This document shows, one piece after another, positions 24,401 through 34,654 of a stretch of DNA of 60,945 nucleotides (position 1 is the stretch's first letter; each line of letters begins with the position of its first letter). The notes beneath the pieces are model-generated. The model was not told the DNA's origin. It saw only the letters and a list, made by a program, of their open reading frames with translations, and did no database searches. The position numbers and the translations under genes were made by a program. The stretch lies in NCBI GenBank assembly GCA_032718475.1, contig JAUCBJ010003500.1, forward strand, positions 1 to 60,945. The letters run 5' to 3'. Source of the stretch: Nemertoderma westbladi (lineage: Eukaryota; Xenacoelomorpha; Nemertodermatida; Nemertodermatidae).

Positions 24401-26156
24401 CCTTTGGTTACACAAACTTTATTTAAACTTCCGTTCATAATAATTTACCTGGTTGGGTTGCCTTTGGTTACACAAACTTTATTTAAACTTCAGTTTATAA
24501 TAATTTACCGGGTTGGGTTGCCTTTGTTTACACAAACTATATTTAAACTTCAGTTTATAATAATTTACCGGGTTGGGTTGCCTTTGGTTACACTAACTTT
24601 ATTTAAACTTCAGTTTATAATAATTTACCTGGTTGGGTTGCCTTTGGTTACACAAACTTTATTTAAACTTCAGTTCATAATAATTTACCTGGTTAGGTTG
24701 CCTTTGGTTACACAAACTTTATTTAAACTTCAGTTTATAATAATTTACGTGGTTGGGTTGCCTTTTGTTACACAAACTTTATTTAAACTTCAGTTTATAA
24801 TAATTTACCGGGTTGGGTTGCCTTTGGTTACACTAACTTTATTTAAACTTCAGTTTATAATAATTTACCTGGTTGGGTTGCCTTTGGTTACACAAACTTT
24901 ATTTAAACTTCAGTTCATAATAATTTACCTGGTTAGGTTGCCTTTGGTTACACAAACTTTATTTAAACTTCAGTTTATAATAATTTACGTGGTTGGATTG
25001 CCTTTGGTTACACAAACTTTATTTAAACTTCAATTTATATGTAATAATTTACCTGGTTGGGTTGCCTTTGGTTACACAAACTTTATTTAAACTAATTTAC
25101 CGAATTGGGTTGCCTTTGGTTACACAAACTTTATTTAAACTTCAGTTCATAATGATTTACCGGGTTTGGTTGCCTTTGGTTACACAAATTTTATTTAAAC
25201 TTCAGTTTATAATAATTTACCGGGTTGGGTTGCCTTTGTTTAAACAAACTTTATTTAAACTTCAGTTTATAATAATTTACCGGGTTGGGTTGCCTTTGGT
25301 TACACTAACTTTATTTAAACTTCAGTTTATAATAATTTACCTGGTTGGATTGCCTTTGGTTACACAAACTTTATTTAAACTTCAGTTTATAATAATTTAC
25401 GTGGTTGGGTTGCCTTTGGTTACACAAACTTTATTTAAACTTCAGTTCATAATAATTTACCTGGTTAGGTTGCCTTTGGTTACACAAACTTTATTTAAAC
25501 TTCAGTTCATAATGATTTACCGGGTTTGGTTGCCTTTGGTTACACAAATTTTATTTAAACTTCAGTTTATAATAATTTACCGGGTTGGGTTGCCTTTGTT
25601 TAAACAAACTTTATTTAAACTTCAGTTTATAATAATTTACCGGGTTGGGTTGCCTTTGGTTACACTAACTTTATTTAAACTTCAGTTTATAATAATTTAC
25701 CTGGTTGGATTGCCTTTGGTTACACAAACTTTATTTAAACTTCAGTTTATAATAATTTACGTGGTTGGGTTGCCTTTGGTTACACAAACTTTATTTAAAC
25801 TTCAATTTATATGTAATAATTTACCTGGTTGGGTTGCCTTTGGTTACACAAACTTTATTTAAACTAATTTACCGAATTGGGTTGCCTTTGGTTACACAAA
25901 CTTTATTTAAACTTCAGTTTATAATCATTTACCGGGTTGGGTTGCCTTTGGTTACACTAACTTTATTTAAACTTCAGTTTATAATAATTTACCGGGTTGG
26001 GTTGCCTTTGTTTACACAAACTTTATTTAAACTTCAGTTTATAATAATTTAGCTGGTTAGGTTGCCTTTGGTTACACAAACTTTATTTAAACTTCAGTGT
26101 ATAATAATTTACCGGGTTGGGTTGCCTTTGTTTACACAAACTTTATTTAAACTTCA
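18490..26156. repeat. 60-bp satellite, block 2
   Basis: Continuation of the 60-bp array, about 128 units. Beside the 48-bp variant it contains a 66-bp variant (CAATTTATATGTAATAATTT). The two often sit side by side as a marker pair, near 19,472, 20,952, 21,533, 22,364, 25,033 and 25,805, showing block-wise amplification. 18,490-19,530 and 24,050-25,090 are duplicate blocks at an offset of 5,560 bp. The block ends at ACTTCA, where the BEL/Pao element is inserted. Confidence 0.97.
26152..26156. repeat. Target-site duplication, left (CTTCA)
   Basis: CTTCA precedes the TGTGA start of the left LTR and recurs right after the TAACA end of the right LTR (38,526-38,530). Removing the element restores a normal satellite unit (AAACTTCAGTTTATAA). 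A 5-bp duplication is usual for BEL/Pao integrases. Confidence 0.85.
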
Positions 26157-26701
26157 TGTGACGGGATCCAGATGGGATCCCGGTTTATCCGGTTTTGTCA
26201 GTTCACGCGTCCCCGCCGTGTGTGAAGAGTAAAAGAGTTTCGGTTGTTCGACGTGTATAATGTTTGGGTATATGGATATAGATACGGTATAATGGTGGAT
26301 AAAGTTATTGCATATGGAAGGCGGGAGACGGTAATTGAAATCCCGGTACTTCCCTAACTAAACTATTGTAAGCTACAGTAACACCAGTAACTAGCACTGA
26401 GATAACTGAACTGATATGATTACAGGTTACTGGTTATATTGCACGGTGGCCTTATTGCTACTCAATCGATGCCTTTCCCCCCTCCTGATTGGTTGGTACC
26501 CTTGTTGGTGCCCTTTGGAGTGTTCCCGTTCACTCCACCTGTTCTCTCTGGGTTAGGGGTTTGGCCCCTGACCCTCATTGTGTGTTTCCTTCCCATTTTT
26601 ATTGGGATGGCACGAGTTGGTTAATTACCCAATCTCGTGGCTCCCAATATTGCTTATCGGCTTAACTTTATGGGGTGTTAGCGGGATTGAATAAGCTAAC
26701 A
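26157..26701 (-). repeat. 3' LTR (left copy)
   Basis: 545 bp, starting TGTGACGGGATCC and ending GAATAAGCTAACA on the plus strand. Compared by eye with the right copy it differs at three sites: C/T at position 6, T/C in TTGGTGCCC/TTGGCGCCC, and T/G in GGTTAATTACCC/GGTTAAGTACCC. It contains the inverted pair GGGATCC/GGATCCC near its plus-strand start. Confidence 0.95.
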
Positions 26702-26739
26702 CTCCCCCCCATGCTATCTTCCCGGTAAGAAGATAGCAT
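26702..26739 (-). promoter_or_regulatory. Polypurine tract and adjoining hairpin
   Basis: On the minus strand GGGGGGGAG (26,710-26,702) lies directly before the 3' LTR, the expected place of the plus-strand primer. Next to it, 26,711-26,721 (ATGCTATCTTC) and 26,729-26,739 form a perfect 11-bp stem with a 7-base loop. A stem at the polypurine tract is unusual and may shape primer selection or transcript 3' processing; that role is inference. Confidence 0.7.
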
Positions 26740-27345
26740 CAACCAAAAAAGTGCGCTACAATCCCGCTGGATCCCGATCTAGTATCGGGTGTGGGGTGGA
26801 ATTCTTTTCTCTCGGAGCCGGCTTTCCAGGCCGCTCCCTATGGGTATGATAACGCTACCCTGTGTGCCTGGCGTCTCATGTCGGGCCGATCGCGCTCACC
26901 TCTCACACGATTTTTGTTTCCCCAACACTTTCGCCCTATCTCTTCTCCACTCTCACCCTAACTCTCGCACACCCTCGGACCTCCTCGTCCCTCACTCAGC
27001 CTCTTATTCCTCCCCCTCCACACTAGAATTGCATCTGCACTCTCTCCGCGCTTCGCACTCTCACTCCGTCCCTCAACCCCACTTTGACTACCTCATCCCT
27101 TCTGACGAATCTCACCCCCCTCCCATGCCGTCGCACTCAAGAAGTGTGAAATCGTCTGGTGTCTCGTCCATAGTGCCATAGTCAGTTTACCTCCCAGTCC
27201 CAGTAGGTAATTGAGAAAGGTTGTATGACTATAGTACTTACTCCGAACGTATATATTTGTAGATTACTGATTGCTACGTACGTACATACAAATTGTACTT
27301 ATATGATTATTCACATTAATTAAATTTGTACATAGTTCGCACGTC
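26740..27345 (-). other. 3' non-coding region of the BEL/Pao element
   Basis: Between the third ORF and the polypurine tract. The plus strand is C/T-rich from about 26,930 to 27,130 and AT-rich from 27,180 to 27,340. A 130-codon plus-strand ORF here opposes the element's transcription and looks like chance. No other gene seen. Confidence 0.6.
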
Positions 27346-28426
27346 TCACGTGGCGCCTTCCAGGCGCACTACATCAAAGCCCCAGTCCATCCCTCCTTGG
27401 CGTCCGTGGTGTCCCCGAAAGTTGCACTTCGGATATCGGTTCTGTAACCGTGGACACGCTCCCATCCTGTGGCTCGTCTCGTCGCAGTAGAGACAGCTGG
27501 TCCCTTTCTGGAACCGGTACAAGCAGCTCCTTTCCTGGTGGGTCTGTCTCCCACAGTAGCCGCAACCGAGTACCAATGTCTCCCGCCCCACATCGTCTTT
27601 CATCCCAAGCGATCTCCGCGGTCTGTGGAGTCGCTGATAGGCGAATTTCTCCACGTTAGCGTCTCTGTCTACGTCGATCTCTCCGCCCCTCTTGGGCATC
27701 GTCTCCCCGAATACTACCCGTGGTGCCGTCCCCGGTTGCTTGCCCAACCTGATAGTGCTCCCCGCTAAATCCATCGCCGGCTCCTTGTGCACCCAGGCCC
27801 GCTTGCCGGGTTTGTCCCAGAAGGCTCTCGCCCCACTGGTCGTCACCACCCTCCCGCCAACCCAGTCCGTGTCCGAGTGGCCTATCCTCTCGATGGGCGG
27901 CATCTCTCCGAACTCGTCGTCGTCCTCGTCCTCCTCTCGCAGTGGTTCCAACCCCGGTATCCCGGTGGACCCACTATGTTCCTTTCCACCTTGGTTCCTG
28001 CCCGTAACTCTCCATTCCTCAAGCTCCCCTAGCCTCTTTTGCGGTTGGTCGCCCTCGGCGCCCGCTGGTGTGGGAATCGCTTGCAATCCCGACGTCGACT
28101 GTTTCAGTGATCCCACCGTCCACCCTAGTTCTTTCCCTAGAGACTCCCCCGAACTCCCTGACGAAGCCCAACGAAGTTCGTCTAAGGCTGCTTGTTCCTC
28201 GAAGCCGTAGCTCTGCGCCCTAGCTTCCTCCTCCCTCTCCTCTGCTTCTCTCCTCTCTCACAAGTTTGCCTGCCATCTCGAACTCTGCCCGATCGCTCAC
28301 CCGTAAGTGGTGCCTTGCCAAGGCGCAAACGTGATGAGTGATGGGTTTAGGTGGTTTAAGCTCAGTTCGATGGCCTATCTCTTTCTGAATTTTCGAGTTA
28401 TTGCCTATTCTTACTACTGTTACCAT
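27346..28426 (-). pseudogene. Third ORF of the BEL/Pao element, zinc-knuckle protein, one frameshift
   Basis: An ATG at 28,426 opens a frame of 68 codons. A second frame, open from 28,257 to a stop at 27,346, carries the rest. The total of 1,081 nt is 360 codons plus one base, so a single-base change in the GA-rich stretch near 28,230-28,260 separates the parts. The N-terminal part is basic, then Glu/Arg-rich. The middle is acidic (EEDEDDDEFGE). The C-terminal part has two CCHC zinc knuckles, CGYCGRQTHQERSC and CLYCDETSHRMGAC (both C-x2-C-x4-H-x4-C), and a degenerate third (YPKCNFRGHHG) lacking the first Cys. It sits where some elements carry env but shows no signal peptide or membrane segment. 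Nucleic-acid binding is likely; the role in the element is unknown. Confidence 0.65.
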
Positions 28427-29326
28427 AATTTGTTCCCCTTCTTAGCCCTATTCTTATTCTAACTTTATTTTGATTTAATTTCAATCCTACTACCCTACTG
28501 CTTCCTATTGATTATTCTATTCCCTAATCCACATTCTGGCCTACTCTGTGGGCCTATGCGGTACAGCAGTGTGCGTCGCGTGGCCACACGATTTACCCAG
28601 CTGTACTCATATGCCCCCCTCTCGCTACTAACACTACTAACTGCTAACTAATATCTATATCTTACATACCCTTCTACCTCTTACTCTTTCTCTAACTAAC
28701 GGTACTACGTACCCTCTAACTCTCTACCTAACGGTACTACGTACCCTCTAACTCCAACTCTTCTCTAACTAACGGTACTACGTACCCTCTAACTCTAACT
28801 CTTCTCTAACTAACGGTACTACGTACCCTCTAACTCTCTAACTAACTAGTGGTACTACGTACCCTCTAACTCTCTAACTAACTAGTGGTACTACGTACCC
28901 TCTAACTCTAACTCTTCTCTAACTAACGGTACTACGTACCCTCTAACACTAACTCTTCTCTAACTAACGGTACTACGTACCCTCTAACTCTCTAACTAAC
29001 TAGTGGTACTACGTACCCTCTAACTCTCTAACTAACTAGTGGTACTACGTACCCTCTAACTCTAACTCTTCTCTAACTAACGGTACTACATACCCTCTAA
29101 CTCTCTAACTAACTAGTGGTACTACGTACCCTCTAACTCTAACTAACTAGTGGTACTACGTACCCTCTAACTCTACCTTCTGCCTACTAACTGCGTACCT
29201 ACCATGTACTATTATTTTATTTTATTTTATTTTTATTTTTTATTTTGTTTGTGGGAAGGGCGTCTCGCCCTCAATCCCACCCCCCTCAGTCCAAAACTTG
29301 GACGACTAAACTTTTCTTTAACTCTA
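28427..29326 (-). other. Spacer between pol and the third ORF
   Basis: Non-coding in every frame over most of its length. Holds a minisatellite (listed separately), an AT-rich stretch before it and a (TTTTA)n-like tract at 29,212-29,248. It may serve as the leader of a subgenomic or spliced message for the third ORF; no splice sites were established. Confidence 0.55.
28691..29175. repeat. 36/41-bp minisatellite with palindromic core
   Basis: About a dozen copies of GGTACTACGTACCCTCTAAC, spaced mostly 36 or 41 bp (starts at 28,701, 28,733, 28,774, 28,815, 28,851, 28,887 and on). The core GGTAC-TAC-GTACC is an inverted repeat around three bases. Linkers alternate between TAACTAACTAGT and CTAACTCTTCTCTAACTAAC types. 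Confidence 0.9.
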
Positions 29327-32300
29327 CTAAGGTGCCCCTTCTAACAGACAGCATTTGCCTACAGCTCTCCTGTAGGTTTTTCTGTCCTTCGCAGCTATCT
29401 TTCCACCTATCCGCACTTCTACCGATCGGACTCTTCCGTCCTCGTCGGAGTAGGTGCCTACAACTCTCGCCAACCGCCATTGGTTGTTGATGATAGTATC
29501 ATCCGTAACGATTACGAGATCTCCCTCTCTTAACTCCCTATTCGGCTTCCTCCACCTGCTTCTTTTATGGAGTGTGGGTAGGTATTCCTCGACCCACCTC
29601 CTCCAATACTCTGCGCTAATTGCTTTGGCGACTTTCCAACTTTGGCGGGAGTGTATGTCGTCTGGATCTACACCCCGCATGTCGATGGTCGCTGGCCTTT
29701 CCATCAGGAAATGGCTAGGCGTCAGCACGTCTAGTGACTCAGGGTCATCATTCTCCGGGTATAGCGGTCTGCTATTAATGATCCCCTCGCACTTCGCAAG
29801 CACCGTCCGTAAGACGTCTTCTGTGACCATGTGGGTGTTCATTAGCTTCGTCATTAGACGCTTTGAACTGCCCACCAGTCTCTCGACGCATCCTAGTGTA
29901 TGTGGTGCATACGGCGTCCTCCTCTCCCACTTTACTTGTCGTCTTCTCATGGCTGCCCTGACTTCTTCTCCCTCCAAGATGTCCAATGCCTCTGCCATCT
30001 CATTCTCTGCGCCCACAAAGTTGGTGCCGTTGTCGCTGTATATCACTGCGATCGTCCCACCTTTGCGGTCCCTAAACCTTTCTAAGGCATTAATGAATGC
30101 TGATGCGGTTGCATCTTGGGCGAGTTCTATCCCTACCGCCCGTGTGTTGTTGCATACGAAGATAATGCCGTAGCGTTTCTCCGTGTGTCGCATCACTTTG
30201 ATCTTTATCGGCCCGAACATGTCCACACCGCAATGCGTAAATGGCGGGTCGTGCTGTCTTACCCTACTCGCCGGTAGTGGCGCCATCTCCTGTACGGCTC
30301 GCTCCTTCTTCGCTCGTCGGCAGGTCTGGCACTGCCCCACTACCGCTTTTACCTTCTTCCTCAATTGTTTGACCCAATAGGTCCTCCTTATCTCTGTGAG
30401 GGTTCGGTTGGTGCCCCCATGCAATATGGATTTGTGGGAGTCCCATATAATCTGATGGACTATCGGCGATCCTGTAGGAATGATGATGGGTTTCGGTGGT
30501 ACGACTATGCTGTTGTTGTATCCCACCCTAGAATTCATTACTAGAATCCCCTCGTCATTGAGTTGTGGCGACAGCGTAATCAGCTCGCTGTCCCGTCGGA
30601 GGTGCTGTTGGTTACCGACGCGTTCCATCTCGTCGCCGTAGTTCTTCCATTGTTCATAGCGGATCACTGCCTTGGCCACTCCTTCCAGATCTATGGTTGT
30701 CCTGGTCTTCTTGTCCTTACCAACTCCCGCAAGGAAATTCCCGAAGGCTCTCCAGTACGCCACTAGTTTCTTGGTCTTATACCAACTAGAACTGTAACTG
30801 AGGAGTTTATCTGTCGGATTATCGCACAGTTCTCGTCCTGGTTGCACGTCCCTAATCTCCCTCACCATCTGGGAGTATATCTCTTCTCCCTCTGAATCGC
30901 CCTCTTCTCCTTCTGATACCACTTCTGAGCCCGGGTCCACCCTTCTCATCGGCGGCCAGGCCTCCTTATCGCTCAGAAATTGTGGCCCATGCTGCCACAA
31001 TACTTCCTTCTTCAGGAAAGTGTGGCGTTCTACGCCCCTCGACAGCAAGTCCGCTGGGTTCTCGTCTGTTGGGCAGTAGTGCCACCTTTCCAGTTCTGTG
31101 GTCGCCCTTATTTCGTCCACTCTATTTGCGACGAATATCGGGTATCTCGTCCTTTCGTTATGTAGCCAACCAAGCACTACCATGGAGTCCGTCCAGTAGT
31201 GTGTCTCCACTATGTTGGGAATAGTATCCACTAGGTAGGCTGTGGCTCTAACTCCTAGTCTCGCAGCTGTCAATTCTAACTTGGGAACTGATGCTGAATC
31301 TGGCGGCGTTGACTTTGCTTTACTAAAGGCTAGTCTGGGCTTATGAGCCCCCTCTCGATGTACTAAATAGAGTGCCGCTCCGTACGCCTCCAACGACGTA
31401 TCGGAGAACATGTGTAGGTCCAGACTCGTCATGTTCCCATCCGGGAAATACACTCGAGGCATGTTGTATGTTCCCATCTTCTCCAAGTCTCTTGTCCACT
31501 TGCTCCACTGTTTCTTGATTTCCTCTGGTACCTCTACGTCCCACTCATCCTTCAATTTGTATACTCTCTTGAGTATCTGTTTCCCCGTGACTAATAATGG
31601 GGATGCTAGGCCTAGGGGATCGTATATCCTTGCTATATACGATACATAGCCCCTCTTCGTGTGGATGCCTGCGCCCTCCTGGCTCAGCTGATACTTCAGT
31701 TCATCTGTCTCTCTATCCCACACGATTCCCAATGCCTTCTGTTGAGATTATGTTCTCTTAATCGCCATGTCCTGCCCTTTGGCTGTTGTGGGATTATCCA
31801 TGCTCGATTCTGGTCTCCTGTCCTCTATCGCCTTGATAAATTCTTCCGAACTGGATTGGAATTTGGTCAGGTTAAAGCCGGATCCTTTTAGGATGTCGCG
31901 AACCTCGCGCCCTGTGTCCAGTATCTCCTTAACCGTATTTCCAGACTCCATTCCGTCGTCTACGTAGAAGCCGCGTCGAATCATATCGACGGCTCTACTG
32001 CTGTATCTATCTTCCTTCCCCTTCACTGTGTCTCTCACTGCCATAGTCGTCGTAAATGAAGACGACTTGGCCCCCATGTTTTGTACTACCATCTTATATG
32101 CTGGTATTATCGGCGGTTCTTCCTCGCCGTTATACCATAAGAAGCGCTGACTGTCGCTATCTTCTTCCGTTACACGGACTTGGTTGAACATGCCTTCTAT
32201 GTCACACGTGAAGGCGTGTTTCCCATTTCTAAATCTAAGTAGGACCTCTATGCCCGAGTTGTATATGTTTGGGCCTTCTAACAGGTAATCGTTTAAGCGT

Positions 32301-33397
32301 TTTCCGTCTGTCTTTGCTGATGCGTCGACTACCATCCGTAGTTTACCTTTCTTTGGGTCTAAAGCCACGTGTAGTGGCAGGTAATACGTCCTGTCTGTGT
32401 TCGGCTCGTCGACCGGTAACTCCACGGCCCATCCTTTCTCGACGTACTTTTTAATTGTTCTGTGGATGTACTCATTCTTCTCGGGGCTCCGTTTTAGTGT
32501 TTGTTTCAGCTTGCGGAGTCTCGTGAGTACCATCCCCCTATTGTCGGGCAGCGGTATCTTCGGTAGTTTCCATACCATTCCTATAGTATACCGCCCCTCA
32601 TCGCATGTCATCGATTCCTCCACGCTTTGTAAAGCCTGCTTGTCTTCCACCGAGGTCCCGACCCCGGTTTCTTTCAGTCCCTCGAAATCATGTCTGAGCA
32701 GTCTTTTAAGCTGCTCCTCTGCCCCCTCGTCACCCATTTCCTGCATTGTTCCCGCGAACATGCATCCTGATGTCTCCGACATCCTAAATGGTATCTTGCT
32801 CTTAATTGGACCACTCAGCGTCCACCCGAATGGTGTTAATATGGCCACCGGGTCACTCTGCTTGTCTTCGCCGAAGACCGTTTGCATTCTTTCGTGGGCC
32901 GTTGGGCAGTCCATGCCTACTATGATGGACACCTTCCTAACGTCCACGTCTGGGATTGAGAAGTCAATGTCGTCCAGGAATTTATACTGCTCGACCTCGA
33001 TGTTGGTTGGCCGCCTGGCATTGATATTAATTGACTCTATCACTTGGATGGGGTCGATGGTTGCCCCATAGTCGCATCCTGGTGCCACTGCTGCAATTGC
33101 GCACCGTCCTGTTCTCATCTCCAGGATCACATCTTTGCTAGAGATGGTTGTTACCGCCATTCTGCTTGGCCTCGTTCTCAATCCTATCTCTTCGGCCACC
33201 CATTCTTCGATTAATGTGAAGGCAGCTCCACTATCAACCAGCATTAATGTTGTTATTGATCGATTGCCTTCCCCAATCACTCGCATGGGTACTACTCCAA
33301 GTAGCACCGTTCCTCTCTTCTTCGCCCCTACTGTGCTCGTCGCCATTGTTTGGCCTCTCCTTTGACCAAACTTGACCGGCTTCTCCTGTCCACTCAT
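29327..33397 (-). CDS. pol: BEL/Pao pol polyprotein (protease, RT, RNase H, integrase), one in-frame stop
   Basis: Starts at ATG 33,397, overlapping the gag stop as ATGA. First part, 549 codons: aspartic protease with DSGA at residues 55-58; Pao-type RT with RMVVDAS, motif A FTCDIEGMF and motif C YVDD at 478-481. A TAA at 31,750-31,748 interrupts, and the same frame continues through 29,327 with no shift. The second part (numbered from a TTG at 31,732, 801 codons) holds an RNase H-like region (FSDTSLEAYGAALYLV near 110, TDSMVVLGWLHN, NPADLLSRG), the H2C2 zinc-binding region of integrase (HGGTNRTL to CQTCRRAK), the integrase core with Asp in HCGVDMFG, Asp in YSDNGTNF and Glu in GCVERLVG, and a DUF5641-like C-terminus. 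All catalytic residues looked for are present. The lone stop is a recent nonsense change or a suppressed stop. Confidence 0.93.
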
Positions 33398-33969
33398 TCA
33401 TGTCCACTCATTACACATCGTGAGCAGATTTTGTTGCTGAACGCATAATCTATCTGATCTTGCCTAGGTAGCGCCTGCCAGTACCTGCAGTTCATGGTTT
33501 GATGAAGCGCATTTGCGTGTAGCTGGCATTTGCTCTTTGGGTCGTAGCCCTCTTCATAAAGCGCATTGCGTATCGCAGTTGCGTTTGTACCAAAGTCCCT
33601 ACTATTCTTATTGTTTGGATTCGGCCTATTGGACGTACTGGGGTTATGTTTATTCGTGTTGTTATTGTTCCCCTGTCCGTTCCATGGTGTGGTCTCATCT
33701 TCGGCTAGCTGTGGACTTGCAGTCCCCTGCGTCGCTGCATATGGCAATGATTGCCTGAGTCTCGGTAATGCGTTTGATGTATTGTGCTCTGGTTTCGGTC
33801 TATGGTAGTCTATCTTCGGTCCCTTTCCCAGGCTATCTTCACTATAGACTGGGTCAGTTATTAGCTCAGCCTCGTAGTTTAAGAAGTTTGACATTTCTTC
33901 TAAACCCGGTTCCGCACCCTTTTGTCTCGAGTGGAGAAAGCAATTTTCCTCCACTTGTTGCGCATCCAA
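33394..33969 (-). CDS. gag: BEL/Pao gag, C-terminal segment with zinc knuckle
   Basis: Frame carrying GLEEMSNFLNYEAELITDPV, the conserved region after the DUF1759 core, then an Asn-rich linker and a Cys/His region KCQLHANALHQ...NCRYW...ICSRCVMSGHE that resembles the zinc-finger end of BEL Gags. It is in a different frame from the DUF1759 segment; the switch lies near 33,910-33,950. The first residues shown by the ORF are out-of-frame readings of the upstream segment. It ends TGA at 33,396-33,394, overlapping the pol ATG. A 14-base direct repeat (ATGAGTGGACATGA and ATGAGTGGACAGGA) straddles this junction. Confidence 0.8.
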   Translation of the reverse strand: MDAQQVEENCFLHSRQKGAEPGLEEMSNFLNYEAELITDPVYSEDSLGKGPKIDYHRPKPEHNTSNALPRLRQSLPYAATQGTASPQLAEDETTPWNGQGNNNNTNKHNPSTSNRPNPNNKNSRDFGTNATAIRNALYEEGYDPKSKCQLHANALHQTMNCRYWQALPRQDQIDYAFSNKICSRCVMSGHE

Positions 33970-34654
33970 CTCGGTAGTGCCTGTGCTATCGTGGTGATGT
34001 TATTGGACGCATTGAGCTCGTATGGTGCGTCTAGCGTCTTCAGCACGATCAGCGCCTTTTCGACTTTGTTAGCGAACGTCTTAATGCTAACGGGATTATC
34101 CTGTAGGCCACCCGATGTTATGCCCCTCAGCGTCTGCCTGATGATCTTGGCCGGGTGCCCGTATTCCCTATCCAGTGCCCGCCATGCTGTCGTGAAGCCG
34201 CCCTCTATTCCTTGATATTGCCTCACGATATCGTATGCTGGGCCTCCCGTATATACTTGCAGATATTTTAGGCACTCCGCCTGCGTCAAGTTTTTTGTTA
34301 GTATTTCGTTACTATACATGCGCCGAAACTGTAGATATTCTTCCGGCCTACTCCCATCGAATTTGAATGGTTCCACGGGTGGTAGCTCGTTCCTCGTTTT
34401 CAACGCATCGATCAGCGTGGCCATCCCCATCGCCTGCGCTTCCAATGGATTCGACGGGTGCTGTATAGTTTCTCCTGTCTGGTGCGGTTCATCCGTCCTA
34501 TTTCTTGATCTTCTCTGACTTGGGTATGTCATCGGGGGTAGCGGCCCCCTCCATATTTCTGTGTCACACGACCTGTTTTCATCTAAGGGTCTCGTTGTTC
34601 TTGCTCCTATCGGGGTATATTGTTGATATTGTGATGGGGGAATGTCACCCTGTC
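33900..34654 (-). CDS. gag: BEL/Pao gag, DUF1759 core segment
   Basis: Frame open from the G18 tract (34,672-34,655) to 33,900. Contains LPPVEPFKFDGSRPEEYLQF, YSNEIL, LTQAECLKYLQVYTGGPAYD and LPSWMRNKWRKIAF, characteristic of the retrotransposon Gag DUF1759 family. An ATG occurs at 34,532, but the open frame extends upstream to the G tract, so this is the continuation of a longer Gag rather than a start. It would form the assembly core of the particle. It ends by frameshift just after WMRNKWRK. Confidence 0.87.

Noticed and set aside
11956-26052. Long plus-strand ORFs (up to 589 codons) of GLPLVTQTLFKLQFIIIYRV repeats
   Set aside because: They start at TTG, arise because the unit is 60 bp, and break wherever a unit has an indel; they are satellite, not genes.
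26439-26624. 61-codon ORF in each LTR (also at 38,263)
   Set aside because: Present only because the LTRs are duplicates; opposite to the element's transcription and without known features.
28116-28116. Start of the third retrotransposon ORF at 28,116
   Set aside because: The codon is GTG and the frame is open further upstream; the plausible ATG is 28,426 with one frameshift between.
29327-31732. Separate integrase gene starting at 31,732
   Set aside because: The start is a TTG six codons after an in-frame TAA; it is the same pol frame interrupted by a stop.
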